Positions 8,723 through 17,436 of a stretch of 64,000 nt of DNA are shown here, in pieces; the stretch's first letter is position 1, and each line of letters begins with the position of its first letter. This DNA comes from an uncultured Pseudomonadales bacterium (GTDB lineage Bacteria > Pseudomonadota > Gammaproteobacteria > Pseudomonadales > Azotimanducaceae). The notes below the pieces were generated by a model, which saw only the letters and a list, made by a program, of their open reading frames with translations, was not told the origin of the DNA and did no database searches. The translations under genes were made by a program, and so were the position numbers. The stretch is from contig CATOTI010000002.1 in NCBI GenBank assembly GCA_951813295.1, forward strand, positions 4,288,522 to 4,352,521, read 5' to 3'.

Positions 8723-10103
8723 GGAGTTATGACTGAATCTGGTGTCTGACGGGATTTGAAGTATGCGGCGTGCCTTGTTGAAATCGGTTTTGCCGAACTG
8801 ATTTTGACAAGAGGAACACGCCACACATGGACAACGATAATGTGATTGATCTGGCGATGCCAGAGGAGAAGGACACCCTCACCGCAGTCTTGCGAGAAGG
8901 TGCGAGACGACTGCTGGATCAAGCGATCAAAGCGGAAGTGGAGGAGCTGTTGAGCGGCTACCAGGACGAGGAGACCGAGATCGGTCACCGGCGGGTGGTT
9001 CGCAACGGCTATCAGCCTGAGCGGGAGATCTTGACCGGTATCGGCAAGGTCGCCGTCCAAGTGCCGAAAGTCAGAAGTCGACAAGGCGAGCCAGTCAGCT
9101 TTCGGTCGGCACTGGTGCCGCCGTACATCAGGAAAACGGCCACGATGGAAGCAGCCATCCCCTGGCTGTACTTGAAGGGTATTTCCACGGGTCAGATGCA
9201 AGGGGCTCTGGAAGCGCTGGTGGGTCCGCAAGCGAAGGGTTTGTCGGCCAACGTCGTCGGCCGCCTCAAGAAACAATGGGAGGCGGAGTATCAGACCTGG
9301 TGTCAGCGCTCGGTTGCCGATGACTGGGTCTACATCTGGGCCGACGGTATCTACAGCGGACTACGCGGTGATGACGGTCGGTTGTGTTGTCTGGTGATTA
9401 TCGGCGTCAACAGCCGCGGCGATAAGCACTTTCTGGCGATCGAGGATGGTGTTCGCGAATCGAAGCAAAGCTGGCGGGAAGTGCTGTTATCGCTGCGGCA
9501 GCGCGGCATGAGATCGCCAAAACTGGCAATCGGTGATGGCGCACTGGGTTTCTGGGCAGCGCTGGAAGAAGTCTATCCGGAGACGACCGTTCAACGCTGC
9601 TGGATGCACAAGAGCCAGAACGTGCTGAACTATCTGTCAAAGGGGACGCAGGACAAAGCCAGAGAGGCGTTGAAGGACATCTGGATGGCGGAAACCAGGG
9701 TCGAAGCAGAGACAGCCTTTGACGCGTTCGAGACGCGATTTGATGCGAAATATCCGAAAGCGGTCGAGTGCTTGCGCAAGGACCGTGAGAGTCTGCTGGC
9801 GTTCTACGACTTCCCTGCCCAACACTGGGTCCACATCCGCACGACGAATGTGATCGAGTCCAGCTTTGCGACGATCCGACATCGCTCGAGACAGGCCAAA
9901 GGCTGCGTCACCCGCAAGACGATGCTGACCATGATCTTCAAGATGGGCGAATGTGCCGAACGGAACTGGCGCAAACTGAGAGGATTCAAACACCTGGCAA
10001 AGGTGATTGACGGAGTCAGATTCCGTGATGGAATCGAGCAGAGCAAGACCGACAAGGACGCCGCTTCGTCACGTCCTTAGACACCAGATTTGACAATAGC
10101 TCC
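8723..10103 (+). mobile_element. IS256-family insertion sequence (complete)
   Basis: Terminal inverted repeats of about 25 bp flank the transposase: 8723-8747, starting GGAGTTATGACTGAATCTGG, and the reverse complement of 10079-10103. They match over most positions. No target duplication is evident: the flanks TGGGAAGC and GTCCAGTC differ, so the locus may have recombined after insertion. Two truncated relatives lie at 42.9-43.9 kb and 54.9-55.75 kb. Confidence 0.85.
8827..10080 (+). CDS. IS256-family (mutator-type) transposase
   Basis: A full-length 417-residue protein. The N-terminal DNA-binding part includes GHRRVVRNGYQPEREILTGIGKVAVQVPKVR. The DDE catalytic core shows VYIWADGIYSGLR (first Asp), LAIGDGALGFWAALEEVYPET with QRCWMHK (second Asp region and the conserved C-x-x-H), and the C-terminal TTNVIESSFATIRHR with the catalytic Glu. 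It performs copy-out-paste-in transposition through a figure-eight intermediate. The start follows AAGAGGAACACGCC. Near-identical but truncated protein is encoded at 54992. Confidence 0.95.
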   Translation: MDNDNVIDLAMPEEKDTLTAVLREGARRLLDQAIKAEVEELLSGYQDEETEIGHRRVVRNGYQPEREILTGIGKVAVQVPKVRSRQGEPVSFRSALVPPYIRKTATMEAAIPWLYLKGISTGQMQGALEALVGPQAKGLSANVVGRLKKQWEAEYQTWCQRSVADDWVYIWADGIYSGLRGDDGRLCCLVIIGVNSRGDKHFLAIEDGVRESKQSWREVLLSLRQRGMRSPKLAIGDGALGFWAALEEVYPETTVQRCWMHKSQNVLNYLSKGTQDKAREALKDIWMAETRVEAETAFDAFETRFDAKYPKAVECLRKDRESLLAFYDFPAQHWVHIRTTNVIESSFATIRHRSRQAKGCVTRKTMLTMIFKMGECAERNWRKLRGFKHLAKVIDGVRFRDGIEQSKTDKDAASSRP

Positions 10104-10145
10104 GTCCAGTCACGGTGGAAGAAACCTTTATTTGCGGAGTTTTTT

Positions 10146-10802
10146 GTGGGATTCAAGAGATTCGAGCGTAAGAAAACAGTCGACAAAACGTCCCCTTACG
10201 TTTCCATCGGTAAGAATCACTTTCACTACAATGTCGCTGCGACGCGATTATGTAAGCTAAATAACGGTACCCGTGTCATTTATCATGTTGATGAGGATAA
10301 AAGAAAACTCGGGTTCGAGTTCACAGATGAAGACGACGGTGATAGCTATTCTGTCTTTCCTAGAAGCGACAGCGAAAGTAGTTTTAGAAGCACTAGCAGT
10401 GGACTAATTGCTAGCTACCCGTGGATAGCTAGCGTTGCTGTTGCAGAAGACTCCAATGACCGTCGCTTGAAAATGAGACCTGAGCGCAAAGTTTGGATTG
10501 TGGAGTTCGCGCCGTCTTTTGAGATCGTGGTGGAGCGTGATGATTCTGGCACGATACCAACCGAGCACTCAGGAATTTACCGCTATAGGAAGAATGGGGA
10601 GATTATGTATATCGGGGCGGGCAACGTTCGGGATCGGTTACGAGAGAAGGGAAGGGACGCTTGGGACTTTGATCGCATCGAGTACAGCCTTGTTGGCGAT
10701 GATGATAAGTTCGAATGGGAAAGTTACTGGATTGATGAGTATATGAAAAAGAATCAAGAAAGGTTGCCTCCCTATAATGTTGTCAAAGGGCATTCTAGGT
10801 AG
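10146..10802 (+). CDS. GIY-YIG nuclease-like protein, possible restriction or defence enzyme
   Basis: A GTG start at 10146, preceded by GGAG, gives 218 residues. The C-terminal third has the GIY-YIG layout: GIYRYRKNGEIMYIGAGNVRDRL (GIY, YIG, then the catalytic Arg), a later Glu in FEWESYWIDEYM, and an Asn in PPYNVVKG. The N-terminal 130 residues match nothing I recognise and may bind DNA. The gene is clearly more AT-rich than its neighbours, with AAA/GAT/AAT-rich codons, a sign of transfer. It lies between an IS256 element and a cas1 remnant. Single-gene GIY-YIG restriction-type enzymes are known, but activity here is inference. Confidence 0.6.
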   Translation: MGFKRFERKKTVDKTSPYVSIGKNHFHYNVAATRLCKLNNGTRVIYHVDEDKRKLGFEFTDEDDGDSYSVFPRSDSESSFRSTSSGLIASYPWIASVAVAEDSNDRRLKMRPERKVWIVEFAPSFEIVVERDDSGTIPTEHSGIYRYRKNGEIMYIGAGNVRDRLREKGRDAWDFDRIEYSLVGDDDKFEWESYWIDEYMKKNQERLPPYNVVKGHSR

Positions 10803-10959
10803 TGGGTCGCCTTGGGTTCATCTGATGTAGCCGAGAGCCTCGCCAACACGATGCTGACGGGCTTCGCTTGCAGATCAAGAAGGCATCGGCTGGAACGCAA
10901 GCGATGCAAGTCGCTGGAGCCACGGGGGCTATGCGGCGTTTGTCCGATCGTTTCGCGAT

Positions 10960-11352
10960 CCGAATTACTGGGTCGGTGGGTGGACGACGATTGCGTTTGG
11001 CGAAGTCGAACGTCTGGGTGCCGCTGGCGTTGTCCAGCAGGTTGCCCCAGGCGGGGAAGTAGGCGGCGGCCGCCGCACCCTCGATGCCGAGCAGTTGGCC
11101 AGCATCGCGAGCGCGGAGCGCGCGGTTCCCAAGATCGCGCAATGTGCCGAGGGTGATGTCGACCTCCCGCCGGGTTCCGTGGCGGCGAAGCAGGGTTCGA
11201 CAGTTGCGTATCTTGGAACGGACCAGCGTGCGTGCGATCTGCAGACTGATCCGCTCGCGAATCATGGGATGACCCTGTTCTTGCTTGTTCTTTTTCGCGA
11301 GCGAGCCGAAAGCCAACTCGGGCCCGAAACGGAAAGATAATTGTCGGTCCAT
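10960..11352 (-). pseudogene. Cas1 integrase remnant
   Basis: Minus-strand reading gives the middle of Cas1: IARTLVRSKIRNCRTLLRRHG, then LRDLGNRALRARDAGQLLGIEGAAAAAYFPAWGNLLD with the first metal-binding Glu, then FDFAKRNRRPPTDPV. After PV the frame leaves the expected NALLSFGYALL continuation. The later catalytic His and Asp and the N-terminal domain are missing. It is a dead fragment of a CRISPR adaptation gene. The RNRRPPTDPV signature recurs as a shorter scrap at 57.2 kb. No cas2 or cas4 is seen nearby. Confidence 0.75.
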
Positions 11353-11912
11353 CGTCTACGGCAGCAACAGTGTATAAGTAGGCCGAAGCCCCGAGCCCAC
11401 GGGCGTTGACGTAATCTCCGGGGGCATTGAGCAGCCTGCGATTACGAGACCAGGAACGAGGGGCCGTGACCGAGCGACGGATCGCGAGATCGGACGTTGT
11501 CCGAACGGGGACGTGAGGTAGAACGAATATTCAAACTCATGACCTTAGACGCGACAGCGAGGCCGAAGTATAGTTCATCCGTCGCATTGGCGGGACGACG
11601 GGCGGTCGTGTCGCGCTGCCTCGTGCCATAGATTCACGCCTCTCTGCTCTTCTCTCGTCCGCCATAGGTCGCACACCCCGTCGTACAGACGGGTACGGCA
11701 TGCACACGTTGGCCACGTCGCGCAACCAGCGTTGTACGGCGTGGTTGGCCGTATCGGCTCGAGACCCACCGTGGCGAACTGCGGCGGCCAGTCGGTCACG
11801 AATGAGAGACGCACGCACGTGTGCCTGATTGACAATCACTGACGATCGCCGGCGACACGATGCGCGTCGGAGCACGAGCACGTTCGCTGGCCGCGAACTC
11901 AACCGCAATACC
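11353..11912. other. Region without recognisable genes
   Basis: Open frames exist on the minus strand (11537-11908 and 11575-11835), but none shows a family feature, a credible ribosome site or a consistent codon pattern. Probably degraded DNA. Confidence 0.35.
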
Positions 11913-12274
11913 TGGATTTCTCATCGGTACCCTCTCGCCAGTCGTGGCGATGTCTTATGGCATTTTGCCCTGGTGCGTCTGCTGAATCTGCTCAAGATTG
12001 CGCGGCTTTGCGCGAGATTGCGCGGGTGCTTTGTGGGGATGAGCGCTTCTATTGCAGAGACATGTTTGCTGGGGACTGCGTGCACCGCCACGCAGTCGTC
12101 TTCTGGTAGAGCAGGAGCTTGGTCTCTACCGGTGATGCCCGCAGAGCCTTTGTTTCTGCGGGTTTGTGGGCCATGCGCTTCGGGCTACCGGATTGCGGAG
12201 ACCACCTGGTCTAGAGAAAATGGCGCAAATCTGGCGATCGTCTCTCGCCGCCGTTCAGGTGGTCTACTTCGCGC
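11913..12274 (+). repeat. Structured dispersed repeat, copy A (long)
   Basis: Long copy of a repeat present at least four times in the window. It starts with GGATTTCTCATCGGTACC and carries tandem GCGCGAGATTGCGCGG-like motifs. Three conserved hairpins follow: GACTGCGTG/CACGCAGTC, CCCGCAGA/TCTGCGGG and GACCACCTG/CAGGTGGTC (the last enclosing AGAGA/TCTCT). It ends near GGTGGTCTACTTCGCGCC. It lies just upstream of the exported-protein gene at 12365. Confidence 0.8.
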
Positions 12275-12364
12275 CAGGGGTCGGCCACACGCTAATTGCG
12301 CGGATATTCGACGGCCTCGAGCGACGCGCAGCGCTACACACGCATGGAAAGGGGAAACCGACCA

Positions 12365-13279
12365 ATGAAAGTACTAATGGCCGTGCTGGCGGTTGGGTTT
12401 GGCTTGTTAGCCATACCCGATGCGTCGGCGCAACAGCCACACGCTCGCACGGGCGAGCAACTTGAAAGCGACGGCAAGAAATGGACACGCCTGCGGGACG
12501 TGCCCGAACCCTTGCAGGGCGCGATTGTCACCGACGAAGCCCCTCTAATCGACTACTTTCAGACGCTGCTCGGACCCGCCGGCGACGGCCCCGACATTCG
12601 CTTTGAAGGGAGGCAGTTGCGTCAAGGCCATGGTCAGCCGAACACGTATGAATTTCGTCAGTACATCTTCGGCGGTCGCACTCGGCATACGATAATCGTT
12701 GAGGTATCCAGCGAAACGCTTGCGGTGACTTCCATCGGCGGGCGCTACCTGAACGACATTGAGCGGCACCGTAACGATCAGATTACCCACGAGTACAATA
12801 CCAAGCGCAAGGCTATGCGTGCTGTGCTCAAGTACATTAGCAAGGGCGGCCAACGCACGTTCGCGGTCTTCGATTACTCAACGCCAGACGTCGTCAAGCA
12901 TGGCGATCATCAAGTGGTTTATGAGTACCGTGGCGAGAATGCCGATAATCTCTGGCTGGGCGTCGGCATTGAAGTCGATCACCCACGCCGTGATGAAGGC
13001 GAAGAATGGGTGCATGAGTGGTACTTGATTGACCCGTCCGGCAACATCATGCCGTGGGTTGACACCGTCACCATGCCTGTGGATATCGTGGTCTGCGACG
13101 GCCGCAACAACAATGTGCCGTTCTGCAGCGCGGGAAACCAGCCGATAGTCATCAACCAATTGGGCGAGTGCCAGGCAGGCTACATCTGTACTGGAGCCAA
13201 CAACAAGTACCGCACCCCGGAGCGGGCAGTGAAGGCCGTCGACGCCATGTGGAATGACATTCGCGGCACGACCAACTAA
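12365..13279 (+). CDS. Exported protein of unknown function
   Basis: The ATG at 12365, preceded by AAAGGGGA, gives 304 residues with a clear signal peptide (KVLMAVLAVGFGLLAIPDASAQQ, cleavage after ASA). The first half (EPLQGAIV to SIGGRYLND) has the feel of the propeptide/FTP-like alpha-beta modules found before secreted metallopeptidases. The second half has paired cysteines (CDGRNNNVPFCSAG, CQAGYICTG) suggesting disulphides in the periplasm. I do not recognise a catalytic motif. The gene stands alone behind a dispersed repeat. Confidence 0.65.
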   Translation: MKVLMAVLAVGFGLLAIPDASAQQPHARTGEQLESDGKKWTRLRDVPEPLQGAIVTDEAPLIDYFQTLLGPAGDGPDIRFEGRQLRQGHGQPNTYEFRQYIFGGRTRHTIIVEVSSETLAVTSIGGRYLNDIERHRNDQITHEYNTKRKAMRAVLKYISKGGQRTFAVFDYSTPDVVKHGDHQVVYEYRGENADNLWLGVGIEVDHPRRDEGEEWVHEWYLIDPSGNIMPWVDTVTMPVDIVVCDGRNNNVPFCSAGNQPIVINQLGECQAGYICTGANNKYRTPERAVKAVDAMWNDIRGTTN

Positions 13280-13341
13280 CTGCGATGTCGGTCAGAACAA
13301 TCGGGATCTGGGTCCCAGGTCCTGTCCCCTTACCAGGGTGT

Positions 13342-13608
13342 TCACTTTCGCGGCTGATCGCGATGCGCCTCGTAGTAACGCCGTAGGATCGCGTTAATGC
13401 GGCTCTGGTAGCCTCGACCCTGGGACTTCATCCAGTCGAGGATGTCCGCATCCAGGCGGATCGTGACGGGCTCTTTTCCGGGAGAGACGACGACCTCTGC
13501 ATTAGCAAAGAAGTCGTCGTCTAATGGCGGAATGTCGCTGTAGTCGATGCCCTCGTCGGCCATCGCATCAATCCGCTTCAGTTCGCTCTCGATAGGCTTT
13601 TTGCTCAC
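13342..13608 (-). CDS. brnA: BrnA-family antitoxin
   Basis: An 88-residue protein ending in a ribbon-helix-helix-like domain (EPVTIRLDADILDWMKSQGRGYQSRINAILRRYYEAH), the BrnA pattern. It neutralises BrnT and normally autorepresses the operon through the DNA-binding C-terminus. The gene overlaps the end of brnT by about 40 bp on the same strand, giving the usual toxin-first order. Confidence 0.88.
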   Translation of the reverse strand: MSKKPIESELKRIDAMADEGIDYSDIPPLDDDFFANAEVVVSPGKEPVTIRLDADILDWMKSQGRGYQSRINAILRRYYEAHRDQPRK

Positions 13609-13846
13609 GACGGTTCCCCTTTCTCATGGAAATGACTCGAGTTTTCTCCCCTCTCGGGGTGTGCGCGATCACCACGACGCACCCCTTCAGAAGCCCAAGG
13701 GTGATGAACCGCTCCTCGCCGTAGTCGACGCGATGATCGCGTAGCGTCAGGCACTCGCCTGCGAACACCGCCGCCGCTTCGGCGAATTCGAAGCCGTGCT
13801 TCTGACGGTTCTGGCTGTTCTTCGCATCATCCCATTCGAGTTGCAT
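13568..13846 (-). CDS. brnT: BrnT-family ribonuclease toxin
   Basis: A 92-residue protein with all BrnT marks: LEWDDAKNSQNRQKHGFEFAEAAAVF at the start, then DYGEERFITLGLLKGCVVVIAHT, and RVISMRKGNRREQKAY at the end. These give the RelE-like fold with its basic active site. BrnT cleaves RNA and arrests growth when BrnA is lost. The operon starts at 13846, with a dyad at 13861-13890 immediately upstream. Confidence 0.9.
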   Translation of the reverse strand: MQLEWDDAKNSQNRQKHGFEFAEAAAVFAGECLTLRDHRVDYGEERFITLGLLKGCVVVIAHTPRGEKTRVISMRKGNRREQKAYRERTEAD

Positions 13847-13860
13847 CGTCCATTACTTTT

Positions 13861-13890
13861 AGTAGTACATACAATTGTACATGTAGTAAC
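13861..13890. promoter_or_regulatory. Dyad upstream of brnTA, candidate BrnA operator
   Basis: An AT-rich dyad centred on TACAATTGTA (13870-13879), flanked by AGTAGTACA and ACATGTAGT-type arms, sits 15-45 bp upstream of the brnT start. Autoregulation by BrnA is known for the family. The binding site itself is inference. Confidence 0.45.
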
Positions 13891-13893
13891 GCC

Positions 13894-14361
13894 ATGCGCA
13901 TCCTCGAAGCGCCGGAAGACCTGCCGGACGATTCGGCGCACCCGGAAATCGACTCGGCATATCACGCCGTCATCCTGAAAGCGTTGCTGGTGCACAGCGC
14001 ACGGTGGGGCGAAGACACTGTAGACGCGCTCAAGACGATCATCAGCGAAAACGGGAAACTGCACGGGGAACATGAGCGGGACGAAATCAATCGCTTTCTC
14101 GGTTTCGGCTGTCCGGATATTGAGCGCGTCGTCGAATTGCGCCGAGAACCGCGCAACACTGATCGGATGGAACACGATCAGTTCAAAGGAAACGGACCGG
14201 TTCGCCGTGCCGCTTCCCGCAGAACTGGACCGAACACCGAGGCTGCGACCACCAGTTCGAAGCGCCGCCGGTCCGTGCTGTCGAGGACTGTGGTAAGCGC
14301 TTCCTTGTCGCCAGCCTCCATCGCGGTAAGCGTTCGGTATGCCGAAATCGCTCGCCTGTAG
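13894..14361 (+). CDS. Hypothetical protein, possibly truncated
   Basis: The first 90 codons use mostly G or C at third positions and give a credible acidic protein (MRILEAPEDLPDDSAHPEIDSAYHAVILKALLVHSARWGEDTVDALKTII). After about 14150 the composition turns Arg/Ser-rich and looks like a shadow frame, so the true gene may be cut off there by later DNA. It diverges from brnTA across the dyad. I do not recognise a family. Confidence 0.4.
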   Translation: MRILEAPEDLPDDSAHPEIDSAYHAVILKALLVHSARWGEDTVDALKTIISENGKLHGEHERDEINRFLGFGCPDIERVVELRREPRNTDRMEHDQFKGNGPVRRAASRRTGPNTEAATTSSKRRRSVLSRTVVSASLSPASIAVSVRYAEIARL

Positions 14362-14515
14362 ATTTGTCGCCGTGATCGCGCAGAGCATTTGGCCCTGGCC
14401 TGCGACCTGACGTGACATTCTTCAGCGGTTCCTGCAGCGCACCGAGCCGTTTCACCGCCGAGATTTCTCCCATCGCGGCTTCGATCAGGTCGGCGTAACG
14501 TGGCCTTTATGGTCG
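14183..14515 (-). pseudogene. Unidentified frameshifted gene remnant
   Basis: Minus-strand reading shifts frames but keeps protein-like stretches: YADLIEAAMGEISAVKRLGALQEPLKNV, then QVAGQGQMLCAITATNLQASDFGIPNAYRDGG, then DKEALTTVLDSTDRRRFELVVAASVFGPVLREAARRTGPF. It seems to be the 3' end of a gene broken by at least two indels. Family not recognised. Confidence 0.4.
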
Positions 14516-14527
14516 ACGCTTTCCCTC

Positions 14528-14599
14528 GCCGGAACGCCGGAACGCCGGAACGCCGGAACGTCGGATGGCCGGATGGCCGGATGGCCGGATGGCCGGATG
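14528..14599. repeat. 8-bp microsatellite (about nine units)
   Basis: Four units of GCCGGAAC, one GTCGGATG, and four units of GCCGGATG in tandem. It sits in the gap downstream of thiD. Not CRISPR: the units are 8 bp and there are no spacers. Confidence 0.9.
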
Positions 14600-14656
14600 G
14601 CGAGTATCGAACTCATTGCGCAGTGATCTGGCGTTGATTGCGCTCGCTTTGCGCTT

Positions 14657-15469
14657 TCATGGAGAAACGGCCCGCCGGGCGGCTCGGTCCAGGAAGTAGA
14701 AATGATCGGTCGGGCCCGAGCCGCCGCCGAGTGGAAGTCCGGCCCGGATGGCTTCCGTGATGTATCGCTTCGCGCGGGCGATCGCCTCGGGTAGAGGCGA
14801 TCCGTGGGCGAGATGGGTCGCGATCGCGGCGGAGTAGGTGCACCCCGTGCCGTGCGTTGAAGTCGTGTCGATGAACTCGCCTTCGTACGCGCGCTCGGAC
14901 TCACGGGACATCAGCAGGTCGGTTGCGGGCATGGCGTCGAGATGGCCCCCTTTGATGAGAACCGCGCCGCAGCCCCGCTCGAGTATCCGCCATCCGGCCT
15001 GCCTCGCGTCACCCAGCGTCTCGATGGTTTGTTCGGCCATGATCTCTGCTTCGTGGATGTTCGGGGTGACGAGATACGCGCGAGGGACGAGCACGGTCAG
15101 AACAGCGTCGACGGCGTTTTCTTCGAGTAATGGGTCACCCGAGGTGGCCACCATGACGGGGTCGAGTACGTAATTCGGGGTGATGTACCTATCGAGAGCG
15201 GCACCGACCGCGTTGATGCGATCGATATCCGCGAGCATGCCGCTCTTCACCGCCGCCGGCTGGAAATCGTCGTAGATCGCCGCGAACTGGGCGTCGATCA
15301 ACTCGACAGGTAACGGCATGGCGGCCGTGACCGCCTTGGTGTTTTGCGCCGTCACGGACGTCAGGACGGATAAACCGTACCCGCCGTTGGCGCTGATGGA
15401 CTTCAAATCGGCTTGGATACCGGCCCCCGCACCGCTATCCGAGCCGGCAACCGTAAGAACGATTTGCAT
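14657..15469 (-). CDS. thiD: Hydroxymethylpyrimidine/phosphomethylpyrimidine kinase
   Basis: The ATG at 15469 gives 270 residues (a longer frame to 15502 lacks support). ThiD phosphorylates HMP and then HMP-P to make the pyrimidine half of thiamine. The ribokinase-like fold shows VLTVAGSDSGAGAGIQADLKS at the start (HMP pocket), LDPVMVATSGDPLL, and the catalytic/anion-hole motif TTSTHGTGCTYSAAIATHLA. Length is normal. It is co-directional with the thiC operon but separated from thiG by 1.1 kb of debris, so the operon was probably interrupted. Confidence 0.95.
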   Translation of the reverse strand: MQIVLTVAGSDSGAGAGIQADLKSISANGGYGLSVLTSVTAQNTKAVTAAMPLPVELIDAQFAAIYDDFQPAAVKSGMLADIDRINAVGAALDRYITPNYVLDPVMVATSGDPLLEENAVDAVLTVLVPRAYLVTPNIHEAEIMAEQTIETLGDARQAGWRILERGCGAVLIKGGHLDAMPATDLLMSRESERAYEGEFIDTTSTHGTGCTYSAAIATHLAHGSPLPEAIARAKRYITEAIRAGLPLGGGSGPTDHFYFLDRAARRAVSP

Positions 15470-15809
15470 CGGTTTCCGCCACTGCTTCGAGAACGTCACC
15501 ATAAACGGCTGCCGGCTCGTTTGCCCGTCAACTCATCTGTCGTGATGCTTCCGATGCTCCGCGCTCGTCCCTTGTTCCTCAACTCTCGGCGTTGGGGCCG
15601 GCACCCACAATCGCGATCGCGATGCTATAGGCCATCACAACCGTGGTCTCACCACCGTCACGTCTCCTCGACGGGTTCCGCGGTTTGTACAAGAAAAACG
15701 CCGTCACGTCTGGGAATTGGCTGAATCATCGGCCAGAGATCGTCGATGGGTGCCACCGTCGCGACCTGGCAGAGAAACCGACATTTTTTGCGCTCCGCTC
15801 AACGAGGAC

Positions 15810-16020
15810 GGTACGCGCCCCAGGACCCAGAATAGCGTAATGCCCGCTGCCTCACACGCCACTTCAATGCGGTGTTCATATTCCCTACGGCCCGCACTTC
15901 CGCGAACCGGAGGAAGATTAGGCCGAGGATCGGTTCGGAATACTCCCGGGCCTTGAGGCCAGAATTGGCGCGAAAGTCATCTTCGGCGCTCCAGAGTCTG
16001 GTATCGAGCGGCTGCGCCAA
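15810..16020 (-). pseudogene. HsdM (type I methyltransferase) N-terminal remnant
   Basis: Reads LDTRLWSAEDDFRANSGLKAREYSEPILGLIFLRFAEVR, the typical first 45 residues of an HsdM subunit, then loses homology. No SAM-binding or NPPF motif follows. It lies in the gap between thiG and thiD. Confidence 0.7.
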
Positions 16021-16087
16021 GCCCTATCGATTTTCGACTGTTTGCTCGTACCGCAGCCGTCAAGCGCCTTGAGCAGCTCTCGGCGCA

Positions 16088-16500
16088 CGAGAGCGCGAGA
16101 TCGGCCATACGCTGGGTCTCGTGCACAACTTCGTTGCGAGTAGCAGCGGCGACACGTCGGTCATGGACTCCCCCCATCCGCGCTTGGCGGTCGAGAACGG
16201 CCAGATCACCCTTGATAAGGCGTACGTGCCCGGTGGGGCAGCGGCGAGCAAGTCGTCTACAGCGGTGCCGTTGTCTCGATCGAACACGGCGTCAGGCTGA
16301 CCCATACGTTTTCGTTCGAAGGTTTCGGCTTCGACGAAACCTCGAGCGTCAATGTCGCTATCCAGCAACAAGGTGACGTCGTATACGTCGCGGTCAGCCA
16401 CGACGTATACAAAGCCCCCAAACTGCATCGACGATCGACCCTAATGGCTGGCTCAAATCGATCGTCAGGCAGAAGACCTGGCTCGAGACGGGCAGCGAAA
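16088..16500 (+). pseudogene. Unidentified coding debris
   Basis: Frame-shifted plus-strand pieces look protein-derived: SGDTSVMDSPHPRLAVENGQITLDKAYVPGG and then VRLTHTFSFEGFGFDETSSVNVAIQQQGDVVYVAVSHDVYKAP. No family recognised. The remainder of 15470-16589 shows nothing supportable. Confidence 0.3.
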
Positions 16501-16589
16501 TGCCATGGCCGGACTTTTTGCCGGCCGGAACCCTAGGCAGATCTCAGGTCGTGAGCGGCAATGTCGATCACCCGAGCCGCTATCGTGCG

Positions 16590-17426
16590 CTAGTTGTCCC
16601 CGGCCGCCTGCCAGAACGGCGTTCCGACGACCGGTGTCGACGGGTGCGCCGTTTCACTTTCGGCCATCGCGCCGGCCCGGTAGGCCATCCGCCCAGCTTG
16701 AACACCATGCTGGAACGCAGACGCCATCGCGATCGGATCATCAGCTTGGGCTACGGCCGTGTTCAGCAACACCGCGTCGAAACCGAGCTCGAAAACGCGC
16801 GCCGCGTGGGAAGGCAAGCCGAGCCCTGCATCGACCAGGAGTTTGACGTCGGGTAGGCGCGCTCGCAGCGTCTCGAGTGCGTAAGGATTCATAAGCCCCT
16901 TCCCGGTCCCGATCGGCGCGCCCCAGGGCATGATGATCTCGCACCCGAGATCGCGTAGCCGCTGACAGACGACCAGATCGTCGGTCGTGTACGGGAACAC
17001 CTCGAAGCCGAGCGCGATCAGCCGACGCGTCGCCTCGATCAGTTCGAAGGGATCGGGCTGAAGGTTGTAGTCGTCGCCCGTCACCTCGAGCTTGATCCAG
17101 TTCGTCTCGAAGATTTCGCGACTCATCTGGGCAAGCGTGACGACTTCTTTCGTCGAGTGGCACCCGGCGGTGTTCGGCAAGATCCGACAACCAAGCGACG
17201 CGACGTGATCCCAGAACGCTTCACCCGCGAGTTGCTCTGGGCTTTGGCGACGTAGTCCAACCGTGAGGACCTCGGTCTTTGCCGCCTTCGCGGCGTCCGC
17301 CATCACCTGCAACGACGGATACCGCGCCGTGCCTAAAAAGAGACGGCTGGTCAGGTCGACGCCATAGACGGACCATCCGTCGTCGTCGGCGCGTGAACTT
17401 GAATCGATAGCTAACGGCTCACTCAT
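16590..17426 (-). CDS. thiG: Thiazole synthase
   Basis: The ATG at 17426 gives 278 residues; the 60 codons upstream belong to thiS in another frame. ThiG is a TIM-barrel enzyme that builds the thiazole phosphate from DXP, dehydroglycine and ThiS thiocarboxylate. The Schiff-base Lys is in NWIKLEVTGDD. Phosphate-binding glycines are in IIMPWGAPIGTGKGLMNP and VDAGLGLPSHAARVFELGFDAVLLNTAVA. It follows thiS by about 10 bp in the thiC-thiO-thiS-thiG operon. Confidence 0.96.
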   Translation of the reverse strand: MSEPLAIDSSSRADDDGWSVYGVDLTSRLFLGTARYPSLQVMADAAKAAKTEVLTVGLRRQSPEQLAGEAFWDHVASLGCRILPNTAGCHSTKEVVTLAQMSREIFETNWIKLEVTGDDYNLQPDPFELIEATRRLIALGFEVFPYTTDDLVVCQRLRDLGCEIIMPWGAPIGTGKGLMNPYALETLRARLPDVKLLVDAGLGLPSHAARVFELGFDAVLLNTAVAQADDPIAMASAFQHGVQAGRMAYRAGAMAESETAHPSTPVVGTPFWQAAGDN

Positions 17427-17436
17427 TGGTCTGTCC

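Noticed and set aside
11537..11908. Minus-strand open frames between the Cas1 remnant and repeat copy A
   Set aside because: No family features and poor codon pattern.
12001..12290. Conserved open frame in the dispersed repeats (AETCLLGTACTATQSSSGRAG)
   Set aside because: Copy C has an in-frame stop and changes between copies do not favour third codon positions. The hairpins explain the conservation better.
14528..14599. Possible second CRISPR array
   Set aside because: Units are 8 bp and contiguous, with no spacers.
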